In this document: piece after piece, positions 24,548 to 34,120 of the stretch
Layout: each line of letters opens with the position of its first letter
Numbering within the stretch: the stretch's first letter is position 1
From: CAWAWP01 sp963841205
GTDB lineage: Bacteria > Chloroflexota > Ktedonobacteria > Ktedonobacterales > JADMIN01
DNA: 64,000 bases
Assembly (NCBI GenBank): GCA_963841205.1
Contig: CAWJCH010000002.1
Span: forward strand, 124,001 to 188,000
Reading direction: 5' to 3'
Made by a program: the position numbers and the translations under genes
Notes under the pieces: generated by a model
Seen by the model: only the letters and a program-made list of their open reading frames with translations
The model's database searches: none
Told to the model about the DNA's origin: nothing

Positions 24548-25848
24548 ACACTCCCCACGGCTAAACGCTGGGGGATTCTCGGTTCAACCCCGCAGCTACT
24601 GCCGTGAGTCCCCGAAGGGCCTGCCCGGCCCATTGAATGTTGCGCGCCGCGTTCTCATCGCGGTCCAGGATCAGCCCACAGGAGGGACAGACATGGGTAC
24701 GCACCGAGAGACTCTTCGTCACCCGCGTCCCGCACGCGCTGCAATCCTGGCTGGTGTAGCGGGCAGGAACCGCGAACACTCGACGCCCGGCACATGCTGC
24801 CTTGGCTTCGAGGATGGCCCGGAACCGCGCCCAGCCCGCGTCCGAGATGGACTTGGCCAGGTGACGGGTCCGTACCAGGTTGGCGACCTGCAAGTCTTCG
24901 AGATAGATGGTGTCGTACTGCCGCAGCAGCGTCAGCGCCGTCTTGTGGTGGAAGTCGGCGCACGCTGCCTCGTCACCGTCTGGTACGCGCGTTGGAGGCG
25001 CCCTACTGCTTTGCGGCGGCGGTGGCTGCCCTTCTTCCGCCGAGAGACGACGCGGTGAGCCTTCTGGAGCTTGCGCTCCGCCGCGGGGTAGTGCCGTGGG
25101 TTCTCCACGATGCTGCCGTCGGCGGTGACCAGGAACACCTTGAGGCCGACGTCGATGCCCGTCTCCCGCCCGGTGGGCGGCGCCGGCTGCATCGGCACCG
25201 CGTCACAGGAGACGCAGACATACCAGCCGTCGGCCTCCCGAGAGACGGTGACGGTCTTGGGCGTGCCCTCCAGGGGGCGGGACCAACGCACCCCGATGCG
25301 TCCAAGCTTCGAGAGCGCCAGGAAACCGTTGTCGAACCGTGCCCCACCATGCTCCCCCACCTGCTTGTAGGTGAAGCTGCGGTAGCGATTGCGCCCCTGG
25401 AAACGGGGATAACCAGGCGTCTGTCCCCGCGCGACGCGGCGGAAGAACGCCTGATAGGCGCGGTCGACGCGCGCGAGCACGTCCTGCAAGACCTGGGCAT
25501 TGATCTCGGCATACTCCGGGAACGCCGCCTTCAGGTCGGGCAACTCAGCGCTCTGCTGAGGCAAGTTCGCGCTGATGCCCTGCCCGCGCCCCCACCAGAG
25601 GCGGCGCTGTTCCAAGGCGGTGTTGTAGAGCACGCGGCAGCGCCACACGACGACCTCCATCGCCCGCGCTTGCGCCGGGGTTGGCAGCAGTTTGTACTTG
25701 TAGGTTTTGCGGGCGGTGTGCTCATCCATACTGTTCCATTTTGCCCGATAGGTGCGTAGCTGGCAATCGCTCAGAGCTTAGTAGCCCTGACGGGCCACCC
25801 GGCCTTCATCCCCATGCCTGAAGGCGAGGCGCTCAGCCGGCTCTTTAG
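24548..25848 (-). mobile_element. IS200/IS605-type TnpB element 1
   Basis: The boundaries are deduced from the interrupted GNAT gene. The left end near 25848 has the AGCCGGCTGAGCG and CCTTCAGGCATGGGGATGAAGG hairpin region typical of this group. The right end near 24548 follows the end of tnpB. There is no tnpA, so it would depend on a transposase supplied elsewhere. The sequence just beyond the right end (GNAT codons from 24547 leftwards) would be the guide part of any omega RNA. Exact ends are uncertain by one or two bases. Confidence 0.75.
24561..25729 (-). pseudogene. tnpB: TnpB RNA-guided nuclease, one frameshift
   Basis: The gene starts MDEHTARKTYKYKLLPTPAQ at 25729. The N-terminal HTH region and the first RuvC aspartate (RETGIDVGLKV) are in the first frame, which ends after TRQRAPTSTTRRR. 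The next frame carries DTIYLEDLQVANL with the RuvC glutamate, the zinc ribbon CSACG...CPSCG, and the final aspartate in LILDRDENAARN. A one-base frameshift near 24965 separates them. All catalytic residues survive in the DNA, so loss is recent or reflects a sequence error. TnpB proteins are RNA-guided nucleases that help the element persist. Confidence 0.82.
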
Positions 25849-26343
25849 GTAGAGCCCCCGCGCCCGCGTGTTGCCCGACAGCACCGAGAGCCCCACGCGC
25901 TCGATCTGCGGCTGCCCCTCCGCCCAGCGCAGCAGCGCATCCATCAGGGCGAAGCCCAGCCCGCGCTCGCGCCACCGCGCATCCACGCTCATCGCCACCG
26001 TGCCCGCGTGCCGCGTCCGCCGCCGGTCACCCACCTCGAAGTTCAGCGATCCCTGCACCACGCCGTCCACCTCGGCCACCACCAGCAGATTCGATTCCGA
26101 GGCCGCGCAGAGTTGAATCCACCCCGCGATCTGCTCCGCCGAGAAGGCGAACTCATCGGCCTCCGAGATGTGAGACGCGCCCTCGCCCATCGCCTCCACG
26201 GTGATCTCGCGCATGCGCGCGGCGTCCTCCGCATTCGGCGACCGCACGATCGCGCGCTCCCCCGACTTCAGCAGGTAGTCCCGCGGTTCCAGCACCGGCA
26301 TGGAAACTCCTCCTGCGCCTCGCCGCGCAACCCACGGCGTACC

Positions 26344-27909
26344 TCACTCCACATGGGCAAGCATCGGCAGCACAACCTCGAAGGTCGCGCCCGCCCCCGG
26401 CGCGCTGTGCGCCCGCGCCTCGCCGCCGTGCTCGCCCGCGATCCATTCAACCACCGCCAGGCCCAGACCGCTACCCTCCGGCGTCGCCGCGCCGTGCGAC
26501 CGCGCCTCGTCCGCCCGATAGAAGCGCTCGAAGAGGTGCGACAGATGCGCCGCGTCGATTCCCGGCCCGTCGTCCTCCACGCGCAGCAGCGCCAGGCCTT
26601 CACCCACCCGCTCGACCGAGACACAGACGCGGCTCCCCACCCCGGCGGTGTACTTGATCCCATTCTCGACGAGGTTGCCGAGCATCTGCGCCAGATACTC
26701 CGCGTCGCCGCGCACGATAACCTCCGGCAGCGCCCCCGCCTCCAGCGCCACCCCGCGCTCGCGCGCCAGCGGCGCCAACCGCTCCACCACCGCCAACGCC
26801 ACGTCGCCCAGATCCACCCGCCCGTAGCGCAACTGCGGATGCCCGGCGTCGGCGCGGGCCAGCGTCAGCAGATCGTTGACCAGCCGCGTCATCGTCGCAT
26901 TCTCCGCGCGGATCGTCTCCAGCGTGCGAGCATACTCCTCCGGCTCGCGCCGCGCCGCCAACGCCCGCGTCACCTCCAACTCCACGATGGTCAGCGGCGT
27001 GCGCAGCTCGTGGCTCGCGTCCGCCGTGAACCGTCGCTGCCGGGCGAAGGCCGCCTCCAGCCGGTCGAGCATCCCGTCGAAGGTCGCGGCCAGCTCGCCC
27101 AGCTCGTCGCGCCGCCCCAGGCGCAGCCGTCGGTGCAGATCCGTCTCGCCGATCTCGCGCGCCGCCAGCGTGATCGACCGCACCGGGCGCATGGCGCGGC
27201 TCGCCAGCCAGTAGCCACCCGCCGCAGCGATCAACAGCGTCAACGGTCCCGCGATCAGCAGCCCCGGCACGAGCGTCTGCAGCGTCCCACCGGGATCGAA
27301 CTGCTGCCCCACCACCAGTGTCGCCACCACGCCGCCCTGGCCCCGCACGGGCGTGAAATAGACACTGTACTGCGCCTCGTTCGCGGCGGACGACGTGCCG
27401 CCGTCGCTGCCGGATGCCGTCGGCAGCGACGCGATGGCGCCCTTGCTCGACGCCACCGGCAGCGACATCACGCCGCCCTGGTCGGCTGGGGCGCCGAGGA
27501 AACGCCACTTGCTCACCTGCGCCCCAAGCTGTGCCACGCCATCCCGCGTCAGCGGGCCGAACGACTGGAGCACCGCGCCGTTCGTATCCAGCAGCAGCGC
27601 CACGTCGAACGGCCCCAGCGGCGTATCCTGCTTCTCGACCGTCCCGGCGGTGCCTTCGGCCACCGGACCCTGTCCCCAGGGATAATTGAAGACCAGCTTG
27701 CCCGTCGTCGCGTCATACGTATTCGCCAATTGATTGGCCGTGGAGAGCAAGCTCGCGCGCTCCTCGTTCGCCGCGTTGTTCAGCGTCGCCGTCACCACCA
27801 CCCCGCTGAAGACCAGGAAGACGACGGCCAGGATCGCCAGATACCAGAGCGTCAGGCGCACGCGCACGCCGCCGAAGAAGCGTCTCATCACCGCGAGTCG
27901 CACGCCCAT
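26344..27909 (-). CDS. sensor histidine kinase
   Basis: A 521-residue membrane kinase with GAGGAG upstream of ATG 27909. One helix near residues 13-38 and another near 205-228 frame a sensory domain of about 165 residues outside the membrane. HAMP follows (SRAMRPVRSITLAAREI), then HisKA with phospho-acceptor in ASHELRTPLTIVE, then HATPase N, G1 and G2 boxes (NLVENGIKYT, VEDDGPGIDAAH, GSGLGLAVVEWI). It forms a pair with the response regulator 10 bp upstream. The signal is unknown; the divergent ABC exporter suggests an antibiotic or envelope stress. Confidence 0.9.
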   Translation of the reverse strand: MGVRLAVMRRFFGGVRVRLTLWYLAILAVVFLVFSGVVVTATLNNAANEERASLLSTANQLANTYDATTGKLVFNYPWGQGPVAEGTAGTVEKQDTPLGPFDVALLLDTNGAVLQSFGPLTRDGVAQLGAQVSKWRFLGAPADQGGVMSLPVASSKGAIASLPTASGSDGGTSSAANEAQYSVYFTPVRGQGGVVATLVVGQQFDPGGTLQTLVPGLLIAGPLTLLIAAAGGYWLASRAMRPVRSITLAAREIGETDLHRRLRLGRRDELGELAATFDGMLDRLEAAFARQRRFTADASHELRTPLTIVELEVTRALAARREPEEYARTLETIRAENATMTRLVNDLLTLARADAGHPQLRYGRVDLGDVALAVVERLAPLARERGVALEAGALPEVIVRGDAEYLAQMLGNLVENGIKYTAGVGSRVCVSVERVGEGLALLRVEDDGPGIDAAHLSHLFERFYRADEARSHGAATPEGSGLGLAVVEWIAGEHGGEARAHSAPGAGATFEVVLPMLAHVE

Positions 27910-27919
27910 ATCCAGCTCC

Positions 27920-28597
27920 TCATGCTCGCGGCGCGCTCAGCCGATAGCCCGCCCCGCGCACCGTCTCCAGCAGCTTCACCTCGAACGGATCGTCGATCTC
28001 GCGCCGCAGCCGCCGCACGTACACGTCTACGACATTAGACACACCCACGTAGTCGTAGCTCCAAATGTGCCCCTCGATCTGCTCCCGCGTCAGCACCTGA
28101 TCGGGGTGCCGCATGAAGTATTCGAGCAGCGCCACCAGCCGCGCCGTCAGGCGGATGCGCCGTCCCGCCCGCTCGACATAATGCGTCGCCGGATCGAGCC
28201 GCAGATCGCCTACCTCAAGCGGCCCACTCTTGCTGGGAGCGTCCCGCCGCATCAGCGCCCGCAGCCGCGCCAGCAGCTCGTGCAGCGCGAACGGCTTCAC
28301 CAGGTAGTCGTCGGCCCCGCTATCCAGCCCCCGCACGCGGTCCTCCACCGCGTCGCGCGCCGTCAGCATGAGGATCGGCGTGTTGACGCGCCGAGAGCGC
28401 AGCGTGCGGCAGACCGCCAGCCCATCCTTGCCCGGCAGCATCACGTCAAGCACGATCGCGTCGTATGGCGCCACCTCGGCAAAGCGCTCGCCCTCCGCGC
28501 CATCGTACGCCGCGTCCACCGCGTAGCCCGCGTCCGCCAGGCTCCGCGCGAGCGCCCCGCTCAAGCGTCGGTTGTCCTCCACCAGCAGGATGCGCAT
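27920..28597 (-). CDS. OmpR-family response regulator
   Basis: A 225-residue protein from ATG 28597 (MRILLVEDNRRLSGAL). The receiver domain has acidic EDN, phospho-acceptor Asp in AIVLDVMLPGKDGL and Lys in YLVKPFALHEL. The C-terminal winged helix (LTARLVALLEYFMRHPDQVLTREQIEGHIW, VDVYVRRLRREID) binds DNA repeats. It is first in the operon with the kinase and the interrupted GNAT gene, and it is divergent from the ABC exporter. The paired TGACAG/CTGTCA repeats between them are its likely targets. Confidence 0.92.
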   Translation of the reverse strand: MRILLVEDNRRLSGALARSLADAGYAVDAAYDGAEGERFAEVAPYDAIVLDVMLPGKDGLAVCRTLRSRRVNTPILMLTARDAVEDRVRGLDSGADDYLVKPFALHELLARLRALMRRDAPSKSGPLEVGDLRLDPATHYVERAGRRIRLTARLVALLEYFMRHPDQVLTREQIEGHIWSYDYVGVSNVVDVYVRRLRREIDDPFEVKLLETVRGAGYRLSAPRA

Positions 28598-28736
28598 CGC
28601 CCCTCCCCTGGATGCACGCACGCAGGGCGCACGTCTCACAGCGCACACGTCTCACAGCGCCCTCGCCTCACAAACCCCTTCCCTACATGGGAAGAGGATA
28701 GGGGGTAGGTCCGTCCCCCCATTATCGCTCCCCGAC

Positions 28737-28785
28737 ATGACACACAGATGACAGCCAGTTCCCGCGCTGTCATGGAGCGGTCATC
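28737..28785. promoter_or_regulatory. paired direct repeats, response-regulator operator
   Basis: ATGACAC (28737-28743) and ATGACAG (28748-28754), 11 bases apart, are mirrored by CTGTCAT (28767-28773) and GGTCATC (28779-28785). This is a two-fold symmetric array of half-sites at one-turn spacing, as OmpR/PhoB regulators bind. It lies between the divergent regulator and ABC transporter genes. Confidence 0.7.
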
Positions 28786-28890
28786 TTCGGCTGCTACGCT
28801 GCCCGCCGTGCCCCTGAACGTGGGGGGCGATCACCGAATAGGAGCATCTGTGGACCAACACACTGATCGGCGCCGACTGGAGGCAGCAGC

Positions 28891-29826
28891 ATGAGCACGA
28901 CATCTGCCCTCGTCACGGCAAACACCACCGCCAACGCACTCGAAGCCCACAACCTCAGCAAGCGCTACCGTGACACGTGGGCCCTGCGCGACTGTACGCT
29001 CGCCATCCCCAGAGGACGCGTCGCGGCGCTCGTCGGCCCGAACGGCGCCGGCAAGACCACGCTGCTGCACCTCTGCGTCGGCCTGCTCCAGCCCACCACC
29101 GGCGAGGTGCGCGTCTGCGGCATCTCCCCGCGCGAGCAGCCCGCGGCAGCCCTGCCGCACATCGGCTTCCTCGCGCAGGACCACCCGCTCTACCGCGGCT
29201 TCCGCGTCTCCGAGATGCTCACGCTGGGCGAAAAGCTCAACTCGCGCTGGGACGGTGCGGCGGCGCGCTCGCGGCTTGAACGGCTCGGCATTCCTATGGA
29301 TCGCCCCGTCGGCAAGCTCTCCGGCGGGCAGCAGGCGCAGGTCGCGCTCGCCATGGCCGTCGGCAAGCGCCCCGATCTGCTCGTCCTCGATGAGCCGCTC
29401 GCCAGCCTCGATCCGCTGGCCCGCCGCGAGTTCCTCCGCGCGCTGACCGACGCCGCTACCGAGTCCGACGGCACCGTGCTGCTCTCGTCGCACATCATCG
29501 GCGATCTTGAGCGCGTCTGCGATTACCTCATCATCCTCGCTGCATCGCGCATCCAGCTCGCGGGCGACATCGACGAGATCGCCGCGTCGCATCGCGCCCT
29601 CGTCGGACCCGCCGCCGAGGCCGAGCGCGTCACCGCCACGCTCGACGTCATCGGCGAGACGCCCGCCGGTCGTGTCTCCACCTTCATCGTTCGAGGCACG
29701 AGTGTGCCTGTGCCCCCCGGCTGGGAGTCGCGCGAGGCCACGCTCGAAGAGATCGTCGTCGCCTATCTGGAACGCTCATCATTCGGCGCGTCGCCAGCAC
29801 TTACGAATCAGGAGGTCGCGCGATGA
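28891..29826 (+). CDS. ABC transporter ATP-binding protein
   Basis: A 311-residue ATPase starting MSTTSALVTANTTANALE. Walker A is GPNGAGKTTLL (about residues 50-60), the Q-loop follows in FLAQDHPLY, the signature is KLSGGQQAQVALAMAV, Walker B is LLVLDEPLASLDP and the switch histidine is in LLSSHIIGDLE. The C-terminal 90 residues form the extra domain common in ABC-2 type exporters of antibiotics. It overlaps the permease start by 4 bases (ATGA). It probably assembles as two ATPases with two permeases and is controlled by the divergent two-component system. Confidence 0.92.
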   Translation: MSTTSALVTANTTANALEAHNLSKRYRDTWALRDCTLAIPRGRVAALVGPNGAGKTTLLHLCVGLLQPTTGEVRVCGISPREQPAAALPHIGFLAQDHPLYRGFRVSEMLTLGEKLNSRWDGAAARSRLERLGIPMDRPVGKLSGGQQAQVALAMAVGKRPDLLVLDEPLASLDPLARREFLRALTDAATESDGTVLLSSHIIGDLERVCDYLIILAASRIQLAGDIDEIAASHRALVGPAAEAERVTATLDVIGETPAGRVSTFIVRGTSVPVPPGWESREATLEEIVVAYLERSSFGASPALTNQEVAR

Positions 29827-30791
29827 TCTGGCTCACCTGGCGGCAACACCGCGGCGAAGCGCTCGTCATCGGCGGCGCGCTCGCCGTCCTGGCGCTACTC
29901 TTCCTCTTCACCGGGCTCGATATCCGCAGCGCCTACCATACGCTCGGCGTCGACGCCTGCCTTGCCAACCCCAACAGCAACCCCGACTGCAACACCTTCA
30001 TCCGCGCCTTCGAGGAGCAATATGGCGCACTGGCGCAGGCCGTCCCCTGGCTCAACTTCATCCCGGCGCTGGTGGCGATGCTCGTCGGTGCGCCGCTCGT
30101 CGCCCGCGAGCTGGAGCAGGGCACGCAGCGCCTCGTCTGGACGCAGAGCGTCACGCGCGGACGTTGGCTCGCCGTCAAACTGGCGCTGGTCGTCGGCGGC
30201 TGCCTCGTCGTCGCCGCGCTGCTCACCGCGCTCATCTCGTGGTGGTCCGCCCCATTCGATGCTCTCAACGGACGTTTCGAGCCAAGGGCCTTCGACCTCC
30301 AGGGCATCGTCCCCCTGGGCTACATGGCCTTCGCCGTCCTCCTCGCCGTAGCCGCGGGCACACTGCTGAGGCGCTCCATCCCCGCGATGGTGCTGACGTT
30401 GGCGCTCTTCCTCGCCGTGCGCCTGCCTATCGAAAATCAGTTGCGATCGCACTATCAGCCACCACTCACCACCACCTATAGCGTACTCGCCAACGACCCG
30501 AACCTCGGTATCGACGCCTGGGTCTTCGACAGCGGCTTCGTCGATGCTTCGGGCCACCACCTCAGCGACGACGAGGTCTTCCGCCCCTGCGAAACGCAGT
30601 TCGGCGACCCCGGCCTCATTAAACAATCCGTCTTCCAGTGCATCGCCGCCCATGGCATCTCGCAATACATCGTCTACCAGCCCGGCGACCGCTTCTGGAC
30701 GTTCCAGGCCATCGAGACGGCGCTCTACGCCATCCTCGCCGCCGCCCTGCTCGCTCTCACTGTCTATTGGGTACGCCGCCGCCTCAATTGA
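29823..30791 (+). CDS. ABC-2 type exporter permease
   Basis: A 322-residue protein starting MIWLTWRQHRGEALVIGG, the usual beginning of a permease group found with such ATPases in Actinobacteria and Chloroflexota. About six helices are seen: near residues 15-33, 75-95, 118-142, 168-186, 190-205 and 295-315. A large outside loop (residues 208-290) contains two cysteines (PCETQFGD, FQCIAAH). It exports an unknown compound with the preceding ATPase, to which it is translationally coupled. Confidence 0.9.
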   Translation: MIWLTWRQHRGEALVIGGALAVLALLFLFTGLDIRSAYHTLGVDACLANPNSNPDCNTFIRAFEEQYGALAQAVPWLNFIPALVAMLVGAPLVARELEQGTQRLVWTQSVTRGRWLAVKLALVVGGCLVVAALLTALISWWSAPFDALNGRFEPRAFDLQGIVPLGYMAFAVLLAVAAGTLLRRSIPAMVLTLALFLAVRLPIENQLRSHYQPPLTTTYSVLANDPNLGIDAWVFDSGFVDASGHHLSDDEVFRPCETQFGDPGLIKQSVFQCIAAHGISQYIVYQPGDRFWTFQAIETALYAILAAALLALTVYWVRRRLN

Positions 30792-30837
30792 CGAGCATGC
30801 GACACCGGGCTTGCGCCTGTCGCGAGGGGCAGCCGAT

Positions 30838-31621
30838 GCGGCTGCCTCCTGCTGCCGGGACGATGCGGGCTACCCCGGAGCTGAATTCGATGCCAGCCCC
30901 ATACCGTGACGGGGTCGCGCACCGCGGTCGACGCGAACGGGCCACCTCGCAACACGACCCCCTCCACCCCCGGCACACGCGAGGTGAAGCCACACACTCA
31001 ACCAGTCGTGCGTTGGCGAGCGTCCGCCGCAGAAAAAGAAGTGGCGCACACTGCACTTCGAGGGGGAGGAACGCACCATGCCGAACACTTTTGACCTCAC
31101 CTATTACGGCCTGGCGATCGTCATGCTCGGTCTGCTGGGCTACACCGCGGTTGCGGGGATTACGCTGCGGCATGCCTTGCCGAGCTCGCCGTCGCGCAAC
31201 GCGGCGTTGGGTGTGAGCCTCGCGGCACTTGCGGCTGCCTCCTGCTGCCGGGACGATGCGGGCTACCCCTGAGCTGAATTCGATGCCAGCGCCATACCGT
31301 GACGGGGTCGCGCACCGCGGTCGACGCGAACGGGCCACCTCGCAACACGACCCCTTCCACCCCCAGCACACGCGTGGTGATGCCACACACTCAACCAGTC
31401 GTGCGTTGGCGGGCGTCCGCCGCAGAAAAAGAAGTGGCGCACACTGCACGTCGAGGGGGAGGAACGCACCATGCCGAACACTTTTGACCTCGCCTATTAC
31501 GGCCTGGCGGATCGTCATGCGCGGTCTGCTGGGCTACACCGCGGTTGCGGGGATTACGCTGCGGCATGCCATGCGAAGCTCGCCGTCGCGCAGCGCGGCG
31601 GGGTGTCAGCCTCGCGGCACT
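30838..31621. repeat. 393-bp tandem duplication, two units
   Basis: Unit 1 (30838-31230) and unit 2 (31231 to about 31621) align from GCGGCTGCCTCCTGCTGCCG to CTCGCGGCACT with scattered substitutions and a few one-base indels. Each unit carries about 240 bp of upstream sequence, AGGGGGAGGAACGCACC and the start of the same membrane-protein gene. The first copy runs out of frame into unit 2 and the second has frameshifts. Confidence 0.85.
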
Positions 31622-31956
31622 CGGCGCCCTAGTCGCATTGGTCAGCGGGGTAGCGTTCACCGATCTCTATCGAGCTGGGCTGCTGAATGACCTGGTGTAT
31701 CAGCAGGCGCGCTTCTCGCTCTTTGATGTCGGCTTCGGCCTCATCCTCTACGGGGTTATCGCAGCGGGACGCCGGTGGCCCGCCGTTCTCTGGGCTGGGT
31801 TCGCGGCGACCGTCATCATCGCAGATGCCTTGCTTGTTCGACCCGAGCACCTCGCACGTACACGCAGAGCGGCACGCGCATCAACGCCGTCCAGCAGGAA
31901 GCTATTCTACCTTCCGATCTGCGTGCCTGTCTTTCTGCATCACTACCGTCACGCTT

Positions 31957-33316
31957 GTCAAACCTAAAGGGCGGCGGGTTCTCGGTTCATCCCCGTAGGT
32001 AACCCCGCGAGTCCCCGAAGGCGCTGTCCGCGCCCTTGGCTATTCCTGGCCGCGTTCTCGTCGCGGTCCAGGATGAGGCCACAGGAGGGACAGACATGGG
32101 TGCGCACGGACAGGCTCTTCTGAATGCGCTCCCCACAGCCTGAACAATCCTGCGCGGTGTACGCCGGGGGCACCGCTTCCGCTCGCTTCCCGGCGCATGC
32201 TGCCGTGTACGCGAGGAGAGACAGGAAGTGGTGCCACCCGGCGTCTTGCAGGCTTTTGTTGAGGCCGGCTTTGCGCTTGGCCCCATTGCGTTCATAGCCG
32301 CCGTTGCCATCCGGCTTCGGTTCCGGGCGGCGCCTCAAGTTCGCGGGCGCACTGGCCTCGACGTCGATCGTGTCGTACCGGCGCACGAGGGCGAGCGCCG
32401 TCTTGTCGTGAAAGTCGCGGCGCTGCCGGCGCACCTGCTGATGCTGCTTGGCACACCACCGCACGGCCTTTGCACGGCGCTTGCTGCCCTTCTTCCGGCG
32501 CGAGACGCGCATCTGCGCTTTCTTCAGCTTACGCTCCGCCTTACGGTAGTGGCGCGGGTTCTCCACGACAGCGCCGTCTGCGGTGATGCGAACTACCTTG
32601 AGGCCAACGTCGATGCCGGTCTCGCGTCCGGTGAGCGGGAGCGGCTGCATCGGGACTTCGGCACAGGAGCAGCAGACGTACCAGCCGTCCGCCTCTCGGC
32701 TCACGACCGTGACGCGTCTTGATGGGGCCCGCGACGGGGCGAGACCAGCGCACGGCGATGCGCCCGATCTTCGACAGGACCAGCTAGCCGTCATCCAGGC
32801 GGGCGCCATTGCCGTACTCCTTGTCGGTGAAGGAGTGCCAGCGATTGCGCCCCTGGAAGCGGGGGAACCCCGGCTGCTCGCCGTTCGCCACCCGCCGGAA
32901 GAACGCCTGATACGTCGTGTCCAGCCGGGCCAAGACATCCTGCAGCACGTGGCGGTGGAGGGCAGTGTACTCCGGGAAGTCTGCGCGGATGGCCTTGAGT
33001 TCTGCTTCTTGCTGCGAGCGTGTGACCGGAGACGTGGCACCGGTGCCAGGCGGTGATGCGCTGCTCCAGGGCCACATTGGAGAGCGTGCGGCAGCGCCAC
33101 AGGACGCGCTCAAGCTCCCGCTCCTGGGCGAGCGTCGGGCGCAGCTTCTCCTGGTCGGTCTTGCGACACGTCGTCTGTTCGCTCATACGTGACGGTATTC
33201 CAATCGGGCAGCACAACCTCGGGAGGACAACAGGACTTCTGGCTCAAGCCGCGGAAACCCGCCTAACCGCTGGGGGTGAAACCCCGCAGCTTGCGGCGGG
33301 CTAAAGCCCTATTTTT
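31957..33316 (-). mobile_element. IS200/IS605-type TnpB element 2
   Basis: The boundaries come from the interrupted membrane-protein gene. GTCA occurs at both junctions (31957-31960 and 33317-33320), and either copy can be assigned to the element. The left end has the CTAAAGCCC and GGGGTGAAACCCC hairpin region and the right end closes with CTTTAGGTTTGAC. No tnpA is present. The flank just beyond the right end (31956 leftwards on the minus strand) is the expected guide for an omega RNA. Confidence 0.75.
31964..33186 (-). pseudogene. tnpB: TnpB RNA-guided nuclease, decayed
   Basis: The reading starts MSEQTTCRKTDQEKLRPTL at 33186 but changes frame near 33020. A stop (TAG) follows LDDG near 32787. 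From about 32780 to 31964 a single frame carries the nuclease half: GIDVGLKVVRITADG, YDTIDVEASAPANL, CSGCGERI...CPSCG and LILDRDENAARN. It is about 55-60 percent similar by eye to the copy at 24.6 kb. At least two lesions make it more decayed than that copy. Confidence 0.8.
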
Positions 33317-33613
33317 GTCACCGCGAGTGGCGTGCTCACCTTGCTGCTCACGTCCGCACGCTCCCGCCCGCGGGCGATCTGGTTCGCCGCGTTCAGTGCG
33401 GCAATTCTGGTTGGTTTCCTGCGCGAGTCGACCATCATCCCCACGCTCGGAGACCCAGAGCTTGATCTGCTGGTGGCTTTCGTTCCCTTCTGTGCTGGGA
33501 AGTGCGTGCCTGCTCATGAGCACCCGCTCATTGGCTGGAGAGAACACGTGGAAGGGGTGACGAGGCGTTTAGCCCGCGGCGCACCGTCATGTGGACAAGT
33601 TCACGACGTTCTA

Positions 33614-34102
33614 TCACGACTCGGCGGCGGATGAGCTCTGCGATTGCTCCAACCGCCGCGCCAGCGCACTCCCCGCCGGTCGCCCCTCCACGAAGCGCCA
33701 GAGGAGCGGTAGCAGTTCCTCGATGTTCTGGTCGGCGAGCAGCGTGCCCATCGCTTCATATAAGGTGGACTCGACCTCCGCCACCCGCGTCGCCGCCTCC
33801 ACGCCGCGCGGGGTCAGGGTCAACACCACGCGGCGCTTATCCTCCGGCGACGGCGCGCTCGCCACGTAGCCAGCCGCCGTCAAGCCCGCGACCAACCGGC
33901 TCGGGCTGCCCTGCTCGCAGACCAGCAGCGATCCCAGCTCCACCAGCGCCAGCGGCTGCCAATCCTGCAACACGCGCAGCGCCTCGGACTGCGCCGGCGT
34001 CAGCCCCAGCGGCTCCAACGCGTCCATGAGGAACCGATTACCCTCACGCTGCACCGCCAGCATCAGATAGCGCAACTGCTCGATGGGCGTCATCGCCGGC
34101 AT
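33614..34102 (-). CDS. MarR-family transcriptional regulator
   Basis: A 162-residue protein starting MPAMTPIEQLRYLMLAVQRE. The winged helix is plain: LTPAQSEALRVLQDWQPLALVELGSLL, then GSPSRLVAGLTAAGYV (recognition helix), then SPEDKRRVVLTLTPRG (wing). The dimerising C-terminal helices follow. MarR proteins usually repress their own and a neighbouring gene until a small ligand binds. It is 18 bp downstream of the lactamase-fold gene and reads with it. AT-rich palindromes upstream of that gene are the likely operators. Confidence 0.9.
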   Translation of the reverse strand: MPAMTPIEQLRYLMLAVQREGNRFLMDALEPLGLTPAQSEALRVLQDWQPLALVELGSLLVCEQGSPSRLVAGLTAAGYVASAPSPEDKRRVVLTLTPRGVEAATRVAEVESTLYEAMGTLLADQNIEELLPLLWRFVEGRPAGSALARRLEQSQSSSAAES

Positions 34103-34120
34103 GCAACACTCCTTAACGTC

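Larger units (their letters stand above)
24446..26301 (-). pseudogene. GNAT acetyltransferase split by a TnpB element
   Basis: The N-terminal 150 residues (25855-26301) start MPVLEPRDYLLKSGERAIV and carry GNAT motif A (VDARWRERGLGFALMDALL) and TRARGLY. They then run into the element end. The missing C-terminus is found on the far side of the element at 24446-24547: KMGFVEEGRRVKALKLAPDRY, then TDEVLMSRPV and a stop. Removing 24548-25848 restores a normal acetyltransferase of about 185 residues through GLYQEKMGF. The gene is 42 bp downstream of the sensor kinase on the same strand and was probably cotranscribed with it. As it stands the protein lacks its last strand and helix. Confidence 0.85.
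31078..33634 (+). pseudogene. polytopic membrane protein, broken three ways
   Basis: The first start (MPNTFDLTYYGLAIVMLGLLGYTAVAG, 31078) runs through SLAALA into the junction of the tandem duplication. The second start (31471) has an inserted base near 31509 and changes near 31597. The rest continues as LVSGVAFTDLYRAGLL, then LFDVGFGLILYGVIAAGRRW, to 31956, with a further frame change. It resumes beyond the TnpB element at 33317 as TASGVLTLLLTSARSRPR, then AIWFAAFSAAILVGFL. Joining 31956 to 33317 restores ITTVTLVTASGVL across the site. About five helices are expected. No family was recognised and it cannot be functional now. Confidence 0.7.

Noticed and set aside
26008..28038. 676-codon plus-strand frame opposite the kinase operon
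   Set aside because: It is Arg/Pro/His-rich antisense shadow. The opposite strand has well-conserved kinase and regulator motifs.
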